Assembly (NCBI RefSeq): GCF_003049505.1
Contig: NZ_PYWN01000006.1
Location: 1 to 64,000, forward strand
Reading direction: 5' to 3'
From: Metasolibacillus meyeri
Lineage (GTDB): Bacteria > Bacillota > Bacilli > Bacillales_A > Planococcaceae
DNA length: 64,000 nt
Shown: positions 16,316 to 25,001 of the stretch, one piece after another
How positions within the stretch are numbered: the first letter of the stretch is position 1
Layout: each line of letters starts with the position of its first letter
Notes under the pieces: model-generated
Databases searched by the model: none
The model's input: only the letters and a program-made list of their open reading frames with translations
What the model was told of the DNA's origin: nothing
Program-made: the position numbers and the translations under genes

Positions 16316-17176
16316 ATGAATAAAAATCTAACAATCAAAAATATTGATAACCTAAATGGCTTTAAATTAGACGATGCGCTCGAGCAAAAATTAATCGACA
16401 TAGAATGGCGTATTCAAACGAAGGAGTTTTCAGAACTATTTGCTCAAATTTCAGAGGATACGATAAAAGGCATTGGCATTAGTTGGTCAAGCCCTTTTCA
16501 CCCTTATGCAAAATATATTGATGTCATAGCTAACGACTCATCTTTTGAACTGATGAACTACTTACTTGCTGCCACTGGTACGCACGATAAAATCATTTTA
16601 TCCTGCTGTGACCATGAATTACAGAAAATACAGTTGTTGAAACAATTTCAATTCAAACTGTTCCGCAAAACATACACTGAAACTTACGAAATAAGTTCAT
16701 TATTAAAACGATTAGAACAAGAACAATCAGCACAAAAACTCACACCATTACTCGAAATATTAAATGAACCTACTTTAGAGCAGAATCTTTTTAAACTACT
16801 AAAATACAACTATGAGCAAACCCATTTAGATAACCCTGCAAAAGACGTTCCTTGGCAAACGTGGAAGGAAATTTTATTAGACGATACACCAGACTTTAAT
16901 TTAAGCTTTGTAGCAGTTGAAGAAAATAAAGTAATGGCTTACATTTTTCTTCATCCAATATCACCAGACCATTACGAAATAGGTTGGGTTGGCATGAATA
17001 ATCCTACAAACCTTTTGCCTGTTTTGAAGCAACAGCTTATCCAATTACAACGCCAAGGTGTCAAAACAGTCGAATTTGAAATCGACACAACTAACCATAT
17101 GTCATGGCAATTCGCAGCGTTATTACAATTAGAAAAGAAAAAAAGCTGGAATTCTTATTATGTAGAGACTATGTGA
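16316..17176 (+). CDS. Probable GNAT-like acetyltransferase
   Basis: This 286-residue protein looks like a double GNAT-fold enzyme. The C-terminal half (about 145-285) has the order expected of a GNAT domain: 'PWQTWKEILL', 'FNLSFVAVEENKVMAYIFLHPIS', 'YEIGWVGMNNPTNLLPVLKQQLIQLQ' and 'VKTVEFEIDTTN'. The usual acetyl-CoA loop Q/RxxGxG/A is not clear, so activity is uncertain. The N-terminal half may be a degenerate second domain. A ribosome binding site AAGGGG precedes the ATG by 6 bases, and a hairpin terminator follows at 17234-17280. Its substrate is unknown. Confidence 0.55.
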   Translation: MNKNLTIKNIDNLNGFKLDDALEQKLIDIEWRIQTKEFSELFAQISEDTIKGIGISWSSPFHPYAKYIDVIANDSSFELMNYLLAATGTHDKIILSCCDHELQKIQLLKQFQFKLFRKTYTETYEISSLLKRLEQEQSAQKLTPLLEILNEPTLEQNLFKLLKYNYEQTHLDNPAKDVPWQTWKEILLDDTPDFNLSFVAVEENKVMAYIFLHPISPDHYEIGWVGMNNPTNLLPVLKQQLIQLQRQGVKTVEFEIDTTNHMSWQFAALLQLEKKKSWNSYYVETM

Positions 17177-17233
17177 ATATTGATGAATAAAAAAATTAAA
17201 TAACGTTCCCAAATCAAAGTGTGGGGACAGTTT

Positions 17234-17280
17234 GAAAAGGCACAAACGTTGATTTAACAGCGTTTCATGCCTTTTCTTGT
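17234..17280 (+). terminator. Rho-independent terminator
   Basis: GAAAAGGCA (from 17234) pairs with TGCCTTTTC (17268-17276), with an inner AAACG/CGTTT stem. A short T-rich tail follows. Confidence 0.65.
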
Positions 17281-17428
17281 GAACATTTTTTATACCCTAA
17301 TTTATACAGATGGCTCAAATGGTTAATGCGACTGTATTTGTGCTTGTTGGAAGTGTTCTCTATCTTGCATAAAATCGTGTATATTCCTTATTGTTGTAAA
17401 TCCGTATTTTTCTTACTATACCCAAAAT

Positions 17429-17455
17429 GGGGAACCACAATAAATCAGATTCCCC
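17429..17455 (-). terminator. Probable terminator of the ger operon
   Basis: GGGGAA (17429-17434) and TTCCCC (17450-17455) form a stem, followed on the minus strand by ATTTTGGG. It lies about 25 bp past the GerC stop. Confidence 0.55.
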
Positions 17456-17480
17456 AAATTATTTAAAAGAGACAGCTCGC

Positions 17481-18533
17481 TCATTCCACTGTCGTATGCA
17501 CATTAAAATGCACCTTGAGATGTGAGTAGTACGCTTCGCGCCAGTTTTTTAATTCGGCATAAGGAATCGAGCCGCGGAAGTGTTGACCAAATCCGAAGGC
17601 ATCTGTTTGCTTCTCCTGTAGTTGATTGAATACTTTATAAAACCTTTGTTCAACACGTTTTTCAAGCTGCCTTTGAATTTGTTTATTTGTGAGGTGTTGT
17701 TGTTTTTCTAAAATCCGTATTTTTAAATGTAAGTCAACTGCTATTGAAGGCTGTTTATTTTTGATTGTTACTTTATTTTTTAAAGTGCTTCCTGTGATAA
17801 TGACACTGGAAGATTCTAAGCCTTCAATTTCACCGCTTTCCCCTCTATCCTGTAGCATGTTGATTAAGAGGCCTTCTAAGGGACTAATTCTTGCCACCTT
17901 TTCCCCCTTCTTAAAAATATCTACTCCATCAAATTCAAATACCGTATCCTTTCCAGCGCGAACAACTGGAATTGCAAGATCCTTTGTATAGATAAAAAGG
18001 CTTTGATAGGCTTTCCAAATAGGTACGCTAAAAATTTCTGGCGCCCAATCATATCCTTTATTGAAATAATCGTAGACAGAGGATGTTTGCGTACCTAATT
18101 TTTCATTGATATTTGTTAATAAGTCCTCTATTGTATCATCTGTAATCGCTACTAATGCCCTTGAGGGAATTTCGTTAGCACGCATGATGAAGTGTATCAA
18201 ATCTTGCATTGCTGCTTGATCATTCGCTAAACTGCTGTGAACAAAGATTAATTGTGTTTGTGAATAATCCATAACATCTTCTGAATTTGTTTGAATATGG
18301 CCAAGAGCACTTGCCACGCTTTTATCCTCGACTGTGACAATTCTAGAAGATTCACTCACGTTTTGGGGAATAGGAATTTGTAGTGTCACTTTATATGTTT
18401 CATCGTCCTCCTTTGAAACCGCTATGATTAAAGGAAAGAAGCGTTTATTAATATCTTTAATATTCCAACAGCCACCAAGTAATAGGACGGGGAGCAGTAA
18501 AAGCGCTAATAGATAGTAATTACGATTTTGCAT
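17481..18533 (-). CDS. Spore germination receptor subunit C, lipoprotein (GerC/GerAC family)
   Basis: This lipoprotein of about 350 residues is the third subunit of a nutrient germinant receptor in the inner spore membrane. The signal peptide ends at 'LLLGGC' and is followed by 'WNIKDINKRFFPLIIAV', typical of GerAC proteins. A C-terminal 'LKIRILEKQQHLTNKQIQRQLEKRV...GFGQHFR' stretch matches the conserved GerC tail region. I prefer the ATG at 18533, which places 14 bp of overlap with the end of the GerB gene; an ATG 11 codons upstream (18566) is also open. The operon order A-B-C is standard. Expression is expected in the forespore, but I could not identify a sigma-G promoter with confidence. 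Confidence 0.9.
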   Translation of the reverse strand: MQNRNYYLLALLLLPVLLLGGCWNIKDINKRFFPLIIAVSKEDDETYKVTLQIPIPQNVSESSRIVTVEDKSVASALGHIQTNSEDVMDYSQTQLIFVHSSLANDQAAMQDLIHFIMRANEIPSRALVAITDDTIEDLLTNINEKLGTQTSSVYDYFNKGYDWAPEIFSVPIWKAYQSLFIYTKDLAIPVVRAGKDTVFEFDGVDIFKKGEKVARISPLEGLLINMLQDRGESGEIEGLESSSVIITGSTLKNKVTIKNKQPSIAVDLHLKIRILEKQQHLTNKQIQRQLEKRVEQRFYKVFNQLQEKQTDAFGFGQHFRGSIPYAELKNWREAYYSHLKVHFNVHTTVE

Positions 18534-19602
18534 TCTTGACCACGCCTTTCCTTGTGAAGAAACCATAGATAAAAATAGTGAATGGAATAATGATCATAAA
18601 GGTAGCTTGAGCACCAGTACTCCACATAAAATATTTTTTTGCCATAGCCTGATTCGGTATCCAAAACGCAATGATAAACGAAATCGTCATAATGATGGTC
18701 ATCCAATAAGAGGCTTTGATTCGCTGCTTCAGTAGAAGGTTGTGCAAGATTTGTCCCATCATCGACAGCATCACAGCATTTGCTATGATGACGAGCCCAA
18801 TTAATGCAATACCAAAAAGCATTGTTTGTCGATTAAATACAAACCAACCAAGATTGACTGAATCCCTCGCTTCTAATAACGGGTTCGTCATCGTCACAAC
18901 CGTTTCTTGCCCAAATATAAAAAGAGGTGCATAGACAAAGGATAGAGAAATAATGGTTGTAGCAATACTTGCAATAATAAATGGCTTACTCGTCAATGCG
19001 GTATTACGAGAAATAAAGCCTAAAAATAAGAAGGATGAAAACCCAAGTAAGTAAAGAAATCTTTTATCGGATAAAAATGCAAGAGAGAAATCCTTATCTT
19101 GTGCGATGTTATATACATCGTAATTAATAAAGGATGATAAAGTATTCATTAGGCTAATGAATAGAATAATAAATAAAATAAAAATAGCAGAGCGCAAAAT
19201 TGCGCTAAAGCCCTTTAATGCTACATACAACGCTATGGACATCAGCAATAATAGTATCGCCCAATACGGCGTTCGAGGTAAAAAAATCGCTCGGATGGCT
19301 TCAGTGTGCATACGTAGGCTGAACGTCATAAGCCCAATCAGGTTGACAACAAACGGGAGTAAAACGACAATCGCAGCCCATTTGCCCATCTTTAAGTAAA
19401 TATCTGTCACTGTGGAATTAGGAAAATACTTTAATCCTTGAATGTACAGACAAACTAAAGCTACATGTAACAAGCTTTGGCATAAAACAACTAGCCAGTG
19501 AGTAGTATCTGTTAATGTGTAGATTAGGTCGGGATAGAGTAAATAACCAAAGCTTAAATAAACAATGATGAAGACCATTACAATTTGCAGTTGCTTTGTC
19601 AT
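18520..19602 (-). CDS. Spore germination receptor subunit B (GerB, amino-acid permease-like)
   Basis: This 360-residue integral membrane protein has about ten hydrophobic helices and belongs to the GerAB/spore germination permease family within the APC superfamily. Characteristic stretches are 'TDTTHWLVVLCQSLLHVALVCLY', 'MGKWAAIVVLLPFVVNLIGL' and 'FGIALIGLVIIANAVMLSMM'. In characterised receptors this subunit takes part in germinant recognition. Its ATG overlaps the TGA of the GerA gene by 4 bp (ATGA), so translation is coupled. It overlaps the GerC gene at its 3' end. The germinant cannot be told from sequence. Confidence 0.9.
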   Translation of the reverse strand: MTKQLQIVMVFIIVYLSFGYLLYPDLIYTLTDTTHWLVVLCQSLLHVALVCLYIQGLKYFPNSTVTDIYLKMGKWAAIVVLLPFVVNLIGLMTFSLRMHTEAIRAIFLPRTPYWAILLLLMSIALYVALKGFSAILRSAIFILFIILFISLMNTLSSFINYDVYNIAQDKDFSLAFLSDKRFLYLLGFSSFLFLGFISRNTALTSKPFIIASIATTIISLSFVYAPLFIFGQETVVTMTNPLLEARDSVNLGWFVFNRQTMLFGIALIGLVIIANAVMLSMMGQILHNLLLKQRIKASYWMTIIMTISFIIAFWIPNQAMAKKYFMWSTGAQATFMIIIPFTIFIYGFFTRKGVVKNAKS

Positions 19603-20915
19603 TTTGACTCACCTTTTTTCCCAAGATGAAATGTTGTATATGGAATATCATTGGATGTTAAACTAGCCAAATAGACAATAATCATAATAAAGCCTACACA
19701 AATACCTAAAATGCCAAAAACAGATGCTAATAATAAAATAGGGTATTTTAGTAAACGTAAATAGAAAGAATTTTGTAATCCAACGATAGCAGAGCTTGCA
19801 ATAACAAAACCTGTGATTGTAATAATTAATAAATTGCTGACTAATTCAGCTTCCACCATGGATTGTCCTAAAATAATACCACCAACCATTGTAATGGCAG
19901 GTCCGATGCTCTTAGGCAACCTGACAATTGCTTCTAAAATTAAATCAATTAAAATAACCATGACAATGGTTTCAAGAAAGGCGGATAAAGGAATACCTTC
20001 CCTACTTTTAATGACAAATAGTGCTAGGTCTATTTTAAATATTTCAGGATTTACAGATACTAAAGCAACATACAGGGCGGGGAGAAGTAATGTTGCGACA
20101 ATACCTATTATGCGTAAAGTTCGAAGCATCAATAATAGCACATAAGGGAAGTTTCCATCATTCGCCATTTTGAACATATCGAAAATTAAGTTTGGAAAAA
20201 TTAGCGCAAAAGGGAAGTAATCCATAAAAAGCACAACTCTGTTGTTTTTTAAAGCATGCATCGCTTGAATGGGGAGCTCAGTGACAGAGAGGTGACTGAC
20301 AGGGCTCCACTTGCGATGACCAAACTGTCTATTTAAATCATCCAACGTTTCTATATCACATTGAATTGCTGTTAGTTGTTGATCCATTTTTTCAATCAGG
20401 TCATTGGGTGCCTTATCTTTAATATAGAGCATATAAATTTTCCGTTTGCTTAGCTCGCCAGCTTCGTACGAACAAAGGCAAAGGCGCTCCGTGTTTAGCC
20501 TTTTGCGAAGCATGCCAACGTTGACATTTATATCATCTCCAAATGCATCGATAGAGGCTTGAATCGGGCTTTCATTATTAGGTTCACCAATGCCACTTCC
20601 GAGTGTTTGAGGGATAGGATTAACAATCGCATTTTTGGTTTCATCTTTTGAAAGAATGACCAAATAGCCATCTAAGAGAGCTTTTGTTAGTTGCTCTGTG
20701 TTCACATTTAATTGGTTGCTAATATTCGTGAAGAACGCTTTTACAGAAATAGATGAAGCCGCTATTTGTTGAATATATAACTTGGATTTCGTTATATCGA
20801 CCAAGGTCTGAAAGCCAATTAAATAGACAGTCGTGTTATCAATGAGTTCTTCTTCCACAATGAAATCGCTATTATGAGAAAATTTAGATGTGAGCTCCTG
20901 CAAAATAGTCTTCAT
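19599..20915 (-). CDS. Spore germination receptor subunit A (GerA family)
   Basis: This 438-residue protein is the first subunit of a GerA-type germinant receptor. Residues 1-225 form the hydrophilic N-terminal domain ('SSISVKAFFTNISNQLNVNTEQ', 'CLCSYEAGELSKRKIYMLYI'). The rest holds about five membrane helices, with the conserved 'EAIVRLPKSIGPAITMVGGIILGQ' segment near residue 335. Subunit A of GerB3-type receptors is usually 460-540 residues, so this one is somewhat short. A good AAGGAG lies 7 bases before the start. It heads the A-B-C operon. Confidence 0.92.
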   Translation of the reverse strand: MKTILQELTSKFSHNSDFIVEEELIDNTTVYLIGFQTLVDITKSKLYIQQIAASSISVKAFFTNISNQLNVNTEQLTKALLDGYLVILSKDETKNAIVNPIPQTLGSGIGEPNNESPIQASIDAFGDDINVNVGMLRKRLNTERLCLCSYEAGELSKRKIYMLYIKDKAPNDLIEKMDQQLTAIQCDIETLDDLNRQFGHRKWSPVSHLSVTELPIQAMHALKNNRVVLFMDYFPFALIFPNLIFDMFKMANDGNFPYVLLLMLRTLRIIGIVATLLLPALYVALVSVNPEIFKIDLALFVIKSREGIPLSAFLETIVMVILIDLILEAIVRLPKSIGPAITMVGGIILGQSMVEAELVSNLLIITITGFVIASSAIVGLQNSFYLRLLKYPILLLASVFGILGICVGFIMIIVYLASLTSNDIPYTTFHLGKKGESK

Positions 20916-21496
20916 GAAATAACTCCTTATCGAATCAATGATGTTGCCTCTAGCTGATGGAGGAGATGAACTTGTGCCTCCTCAGTGCACAGCATGATGT
21001 TCGTTTAAATTAAGCCTTTAATGTTGCTATGTTTGCTGAATCAAAATAAAATAGAACTTTAAAAAATTATTTGCAATAAGAAGCATTTTTATACAAGCAC
21101 TGAAAAGCTTACTAATTTCAAGCAGTGGTGGTTTCTTACGTACAGGATGTGCTGTTGTAATGTGCCTTCGCGCAAAAAAATTTGTCACTTCGTTTTCGTT
21201 ACCTAAAGCATAACAGCCTGTCAATGATGGATAACATTTGTTATTTGACGTTAATTTACCTTTTGAAAAGACCCTTTATTTCTTACGTTAATAGCTAAAA
21301 TAGTAATATACAAATAATGGACTTTTCATCATACATGCTGTAGAATTGTACAATTATGCGTATTTTCCTATTAAAATCGTATTATTATCGCGATTAGCGT
21401 CAATATTTAGGTCTTTTTGCTTTTTTAACTTTAAGCAGATTAGATTTATCATTAAAAGTAGTAATAAACAATATTCACTATGGGGGCTGCGTCACC
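20916..21496 (+). other. Long divergent intergenic region, no gene supported
   Basis: This 580-bp AT-rich region separates the ger operon from the GTPase gene. It must hold both promoters. I see a small GC-rich imperfect inverted repeat near 20945-20985 and no coding sequence with a ribosome binding site. A 65-codon open frame on the minus strand (21027-21224) lacks a ribosome binding site and reads like chance sequence. Confidence 0.5.
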
Positions 21497-23317
21497 ATGA
21501 TAGAGAGGGATGAAGAGATGGAACAAAATTCATTACATCAACTGATTGAGCGCATGAAGCCACTGCATGTCATGTTAGAGCAAAATACATATATAACAAA
21601 TACGACAAGGCGTCTAAAGCTAATTATTGAAGATGCACAAGAAAAAGAGGCGCTTCTTTTTTTAGGAAAAGAGCGTGTTGGCAAAACGACTTTAATTAAC
21701 GCTTTATTAGGACGCGAGTTGCTATCTGTCAGCACAAAAAATCCAACAAGTGTCAATACCTTTATTAAGTATGGGGAACGTGAATGTGTGAAGGCATACT
21801 TTTTAGATGGCATGATTGCGACATTTGATATTGATAAAATTCAGCTTTTAACAACAGGTGACACGTTTAGTGCGCAAATTATTCGCGAGCATTTAGATTA
21901 TATTGAAGTGTATGTTCAGCACGAATTATTGCGTCATGCAACAATCGTCGATACGGTTGCGCTCCAAGTAGGCGCGGATAATACAGCTTATTTTTCAAGC
22001 ATTGTGCTAGAGCGTGTACAAGAGGTGTTTTGGGTATTGCGTAATGGCTCTGCTGCCACGATGGAAGAATACAATTTATTAGTTAAAATGAATGAACGAA
22101 ATATCAAGCCATACTTTATTGTGAATGCGGTCGAGCAACGAGATGCGACTACACAGGATTTTGTGAAGGAGGAGCTAGCGAAGTACGGCGAGCTTTGTAG
22201 AGGGATGATGACTGTCTCCGCAGTGCAAGCAATCGAGGCGAAAAAGACGAATAATACACAGCTATTAATTGATGCCAACGTAACACAGCTTACACAAATT
22301 GTGAAGGAAGCAGGCAACGACCCTTCAAAAAAGCTGCAACATACAGCGCAGCGTTTTAGCAGATGGCTAAGGCGATTCCAAAGAGAATTGCAAATGATTC
22401 CACAGCGTGATCCGTATTTATCTGCATTTGCAAGCGTCAAAAAATACGTGGAGGAAGCAAGTGTGGAGTTTTCGCTCCAGCAGCGAGATATGGCGATTTT
22501 AGGTGCATTTGAAGAGGAATATAAACAAGCGAGTCAAGTGTTAAAATCCGTTCAAACGTTGTATCAGTTATTGCAAGTTTTAGCAACGGAGCTATACTTA
22601 CGCGATGAAACCATTGAGCAATTTGAAGCACAGGCGATTGCCTATCAGGAAACGGTGCGCGATTATCGTAAGCAACATGCTGAATACACGCAATTGTTTA
22701 CACAGGTTGACAAGCAATTTGAAAAAACATATGAGATTCATCTCGTGGAAGGTTTAAATAACGGTGTGGAGCTATCTGATTATTTCAAGGAGCAAATTGA
22801 GCGGCTTGATGGATTGCAGCAGCACTGCACTGAGCTATTTACGACGATTAAAGAAAAGGAAAAAGATATTTTCGGGCAGCTTTATGCGGTGCAAAATCAT
22901 ATCACAGCGCTTGCAGCAGAGCGTTTAAAGGCCATTTTACAGCAAGTAAATGATTTAAGCAGACAGCAGCTAAGAGAGCGCACATATATGCAATCCTATT
23001 CAGATAAATTAAATGAGTTTACTTGTATTATTGAGGCGCAAAGCTTTGTGCGAGATGCGATTCGCCCATTTTTACAAACAGAGGATACATTGTTATCCAA
23101 AGAGGAGCTTGAAGCAACCTTAGCAACAATTGATGCGATTGCTACGTTAAAATTACCTCATCAAGTGTTAAATGAGCAAATGCCATCTTTGTTAAGTGAG
23201 CATACGATTATTAAATGTGATTTCGATTCCAAATATAAATTACAGCCGCTTCATTTAACAGAGGCGGATGTTGTATCAGCGGAGCTGCCGGAGCTGCCTG
23301 CAAAGCTTATGCTGTAA
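21497..23317 (+). CDS. Dynamin-like GTPase with atypical G3 and G4 motifs
   Basis: This protein of about 600 residues has a P-loop 'GKERVGKT' (57-64) followed by 'TLINALLG', the usual start of dynamin-like GTPases, and a G2 threonine in 'NPTSVNTF' (82-89). The G3 site reads 'DTVALQVG' (from Asp152) rather than DTPG, and the G4 site reads 'NAVEQRD' (from Asn210) rather than NKxD. The C-terminal half is long helices and coiled coil ('QLLQVLATELYLRDETIEQFEAQ'). Such proteins act at membranes in fusion, fission or stress protection. ATG 21497 and ATG 21518 are both possible; AGAGGG lies before the second. It is monocistronic and its partner is unknown. Confidence 0.8.
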   Translation: MIERDEEMEQNSLHQLIERMKPLHVMLEQNTYITNTTRRLKLIIEDAQEKEALLFLGKERVGKTTLINALLGRELLSVSTKNPTSVNTFIKYGERECVKAYFLDGMIATFDIDKIQLLTTGDTFSAQIIREHLDYIEVYVQHELLRHATIVDTVALQVGADNTAYFSSIVLERVQEVFWVLRNGSAATMEEYNLLVKMNERNIKPYFIVNAVEQRDATTQDFVKEELAKYGELCRGMMTVSAVQAIEAKKTNNTQLLIDANVTQLTQIVKEAGNDPSKKLQHTAQRFSRWLRRFQRELQMIPQRDPYLSAFASVKKYVEEASVEFSLQQRDMAILGAFEEEYKQASQVLKSVQTLYQLLQVLATELYLRDETIEQFEAQAIAYQETVRDYRKQHAEYTQLFTQVDKQFEKTYEIHLVEGLNNGVELSDYFKEQIERLDGLQQHCTELFTTIKEKEKDIFGQLYAVQNHITALAAERLKAILQQVNDLSRQQLRERTYMQSYSDKLNEFTCIIEAQSFVRDAIRPFLQTEDTLLSKEELEATLATIDAIATLKLPHQVLNEQMPSLLSEHTIIKCDFDSKYKLQPLHLTEADVVSAELPELPAKLML

Positions 23318-23381
23318 TAGTTTGTTGTTATAAAGGGGAGATTACTTTTGGAGAACGAAAGATTCAATGGATGTATTCATT

Positions 23382-23498
23382 GAAAGCGTAATTATCTAGT
23401 TTAAAAGTAATGATTCGCCTACAAGACAACTAAATTCGCCCAATTAAGTGCAAAAGCAGGAGAGCGTTTAAAAAGGGAATCTCTTGTGGACAGCTCCA
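23382..23498 (+). repeat. Interspersed element, short copy A
   Basis: The segment contains 'CTAGTTTAAAAGTAATGATTCGCC', here given as CTAGTTTAAAAG and ATGATTCGCC, then ACAAGACAAC, TTCGCCCAATTAA and a hairpin-like end (GGAGAGCG... GGACAGCTCC). It aligns in order with copy B at 26519-26766 and, inverted, with copy C at 57744-57893, but it lacks the central tandem units. It lies between the GTPase gene and a terminator. Confidence 0.65.
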
Positions 23499-23568
23499 AC
23501 CTTTAGATTAAATATTTGCTAAAAATTAAGCTTTCACAACAGAAAATATGTGCTGTCATAGTCACAAG

Positions 23569-23611
23569 TAGGAGCCGCCTCAAAATAACTTTTTAGGGGG
23601 CTCCTATGCTG
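23569..23611 (+). terminator. Rho-independent terminator
   Basis: TAGGAGCC (23569-23576) pairs with GGCTCCTA (23599-23606), extended by CCT/AGG. It lies between copy A of the repeat and yfkAB. Confidence 0.65.
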
Positions 23612-23700
23612 TTTTAAAAAAGCCAACTTTAACAATTACTCTACCATTGATTGAAGTTTCACTTTGTGCGAAAATCGTATAGGTAGAAAGGGAGTTTTTT

Positions 23701-24822
23701 ATGAGTACAATGAATAAACCGCACGATCAATGGGAGAGCTATCATGATATTGATCGTTATGGCAAATTAACATTATCAAATATTGAATTTACAACGACAA
23801 ATTTATGTAATATGCGCTGTGCACATTGCGCTGTTGGTTACACGCTACAAACAAAGGAAGCGGCTGCAATTCCGAGTGAGGAAATTATCAAGCAGCTTGA
23901 TCGCGTGGACACGCTGCGTGTGATGAGCTTTACAGGCGGTGAACCATTATTAACGAAACGTGGGATTCGTGAGCATTTACTGCCACTTTTAAAATACGCA
24001 AAAAGCCGCGGTATTAAAACGCAAATTAATTCAAATTTAACATTGCCGATGTCACACTATGAGCTCGTTGCCCCTTATTTAGATGTCATGCATATTTCGC
24101 ATAACTGGTGTGATGAAAGGGAATTTGTTGAAACAGGCTTTGCGATGATGGAGCAAAAACCATCTTTCGATAAAAGAGCGGCGCTATATCGCAATATATT
24201 TGATAATGCACGTGCATTGTCAAAAGGTGGGATGTTCGTATCAGCAGAAACGATGTTAAATCGCAACACTGTGCCGTTTATCCAAAAAATCCACGATGAA
24301 GTCGCAAATGAAATGCTGTGCAAGCGCCATGAAATTCATCCGATGTATGCAAGTGATTTTGCGAGTGCCCTGGATGTGATTGGTTTGGATGAATACCGCG
24401 ATGTGGTGAATCAAATCATTGATTCCCGCAATGAAGATATTTGGATTTTATTCGGTACATTGCCATTTTATCCATGCAGTACAGATGCACGCGACCAAGC
24501 ATTACTAACACGTATTCGTAACGCATCCAACATTACCATTCGTAATGATGTTGATGGTCGCTCACGCATGAATGTCAACATTTTCACAGGCGACGTATCG
24601 GTATCTGATTTTACCGATGATGGTGCGGCATTAGGCAATATCAAAACCGCTTCCTTAGAGGGGATTTATGAGAAATGGTTAAGCACAAATATTTCATCTA
24701 GCATCAATTGTCATTGCCCAGCAGTGAAATGCTTAGGGCCTAATATTATCGTGAAAAACATGTATTATCCAACGACAGACTTTAAAAGCGGAGCAGTACA
24801 GTCGGTCGGGGCTAGTTATTGA
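23701..24822 (+). CDS. yfkAB: Radical SAM protein YfkAB
   Basis: This 373-residue radical S-adenosylmethionine protein has the cluster motif 'CNMRCAHC' (Cys36, Cys40, Cys43), which binds a [4Fe-4S] cluster, followed by the SAM-binding 'FTGGEPLL' (about residues 78-85). A second cysteine set 'CHCPAVKC' (Cys337, Cys339, Cys344) near the C-terminus is the CxCxxxxC signature of the YfkAB family. The reaction is unknown. The ribosome binding site AAAGGGAG lies 8 bases before ATG. It is followed by a strong terminator, so it forms a single-gene unit. Confidence 0.93.
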   Translation: MSTMNKPHDQWESYHDIDRYGKLTLSNIEFTTTNLCNMRCAHCAVGYTLQTKEAAAIPSEEIIKQLDRVDTLRVMSFTGGEPLLTKRGIREHLLPLLKYAKSRGIKTQINSNLTLPMSHYELVAPYLDVMHISHNWCDEREFVETGFAMMEQKPSFDKRAALYRNIFDNARALSKGGMFVSAETMLNRNTVPFIQKIHDEVANEMLCKRHEIHPMYASDFASALDVIGLDEYRDVVNQIIDSRNEDIWILFGTLPFYPCSTDARDQALLTRIRNASNITIRNDVDGRSRMNVNIFTGDVSVSDFTDDGAALGNIKTASLEGIYEKWLSTNISSSINCHCPAVKCLGPNIIVKNMYYPTTDFKSGAVQSVGASY

Positions 24823-24858
24823 AGACGGATAATGAACATTAGACGATTATCAGATAGA

Positions 24859-24900
24859 GGCTATTGGAAAAGTGACATATTTTCCAATAGCCCTATTTTT
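24859..24900 (+). terminator. Terminator of yfkAB
   Basis: GGCTATTGGAAAA (24859-24871) and TTTTCCAATAGCC (24880-24892) form a perfect 13-bp stem followed by CTATTTTTT. Confidence 0.9.
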
Positions 24901-25001
24901 TCATGAAAAATCGATTTTTTTCATTCATTTTTAACTTTCCTCTTTTATTTTCTCTTCGAAATTGGTAAAGTATGACATGCAGGAAAGGTAAAGGTGACAA
25001 C

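Noticed and set aside
21027-21224. 65-codon minus-strand frame in the ger-GTPase intergenic region
   Set aside because: TTG start without a ribosome binding site and no recognisable protein character.
23348-23382. Very short frame 'MENERFNGCIH' after the GTPase gene with GGGGAG upstream
   Set aside because: Only 11 codons; more likely chance than a peptide gene.
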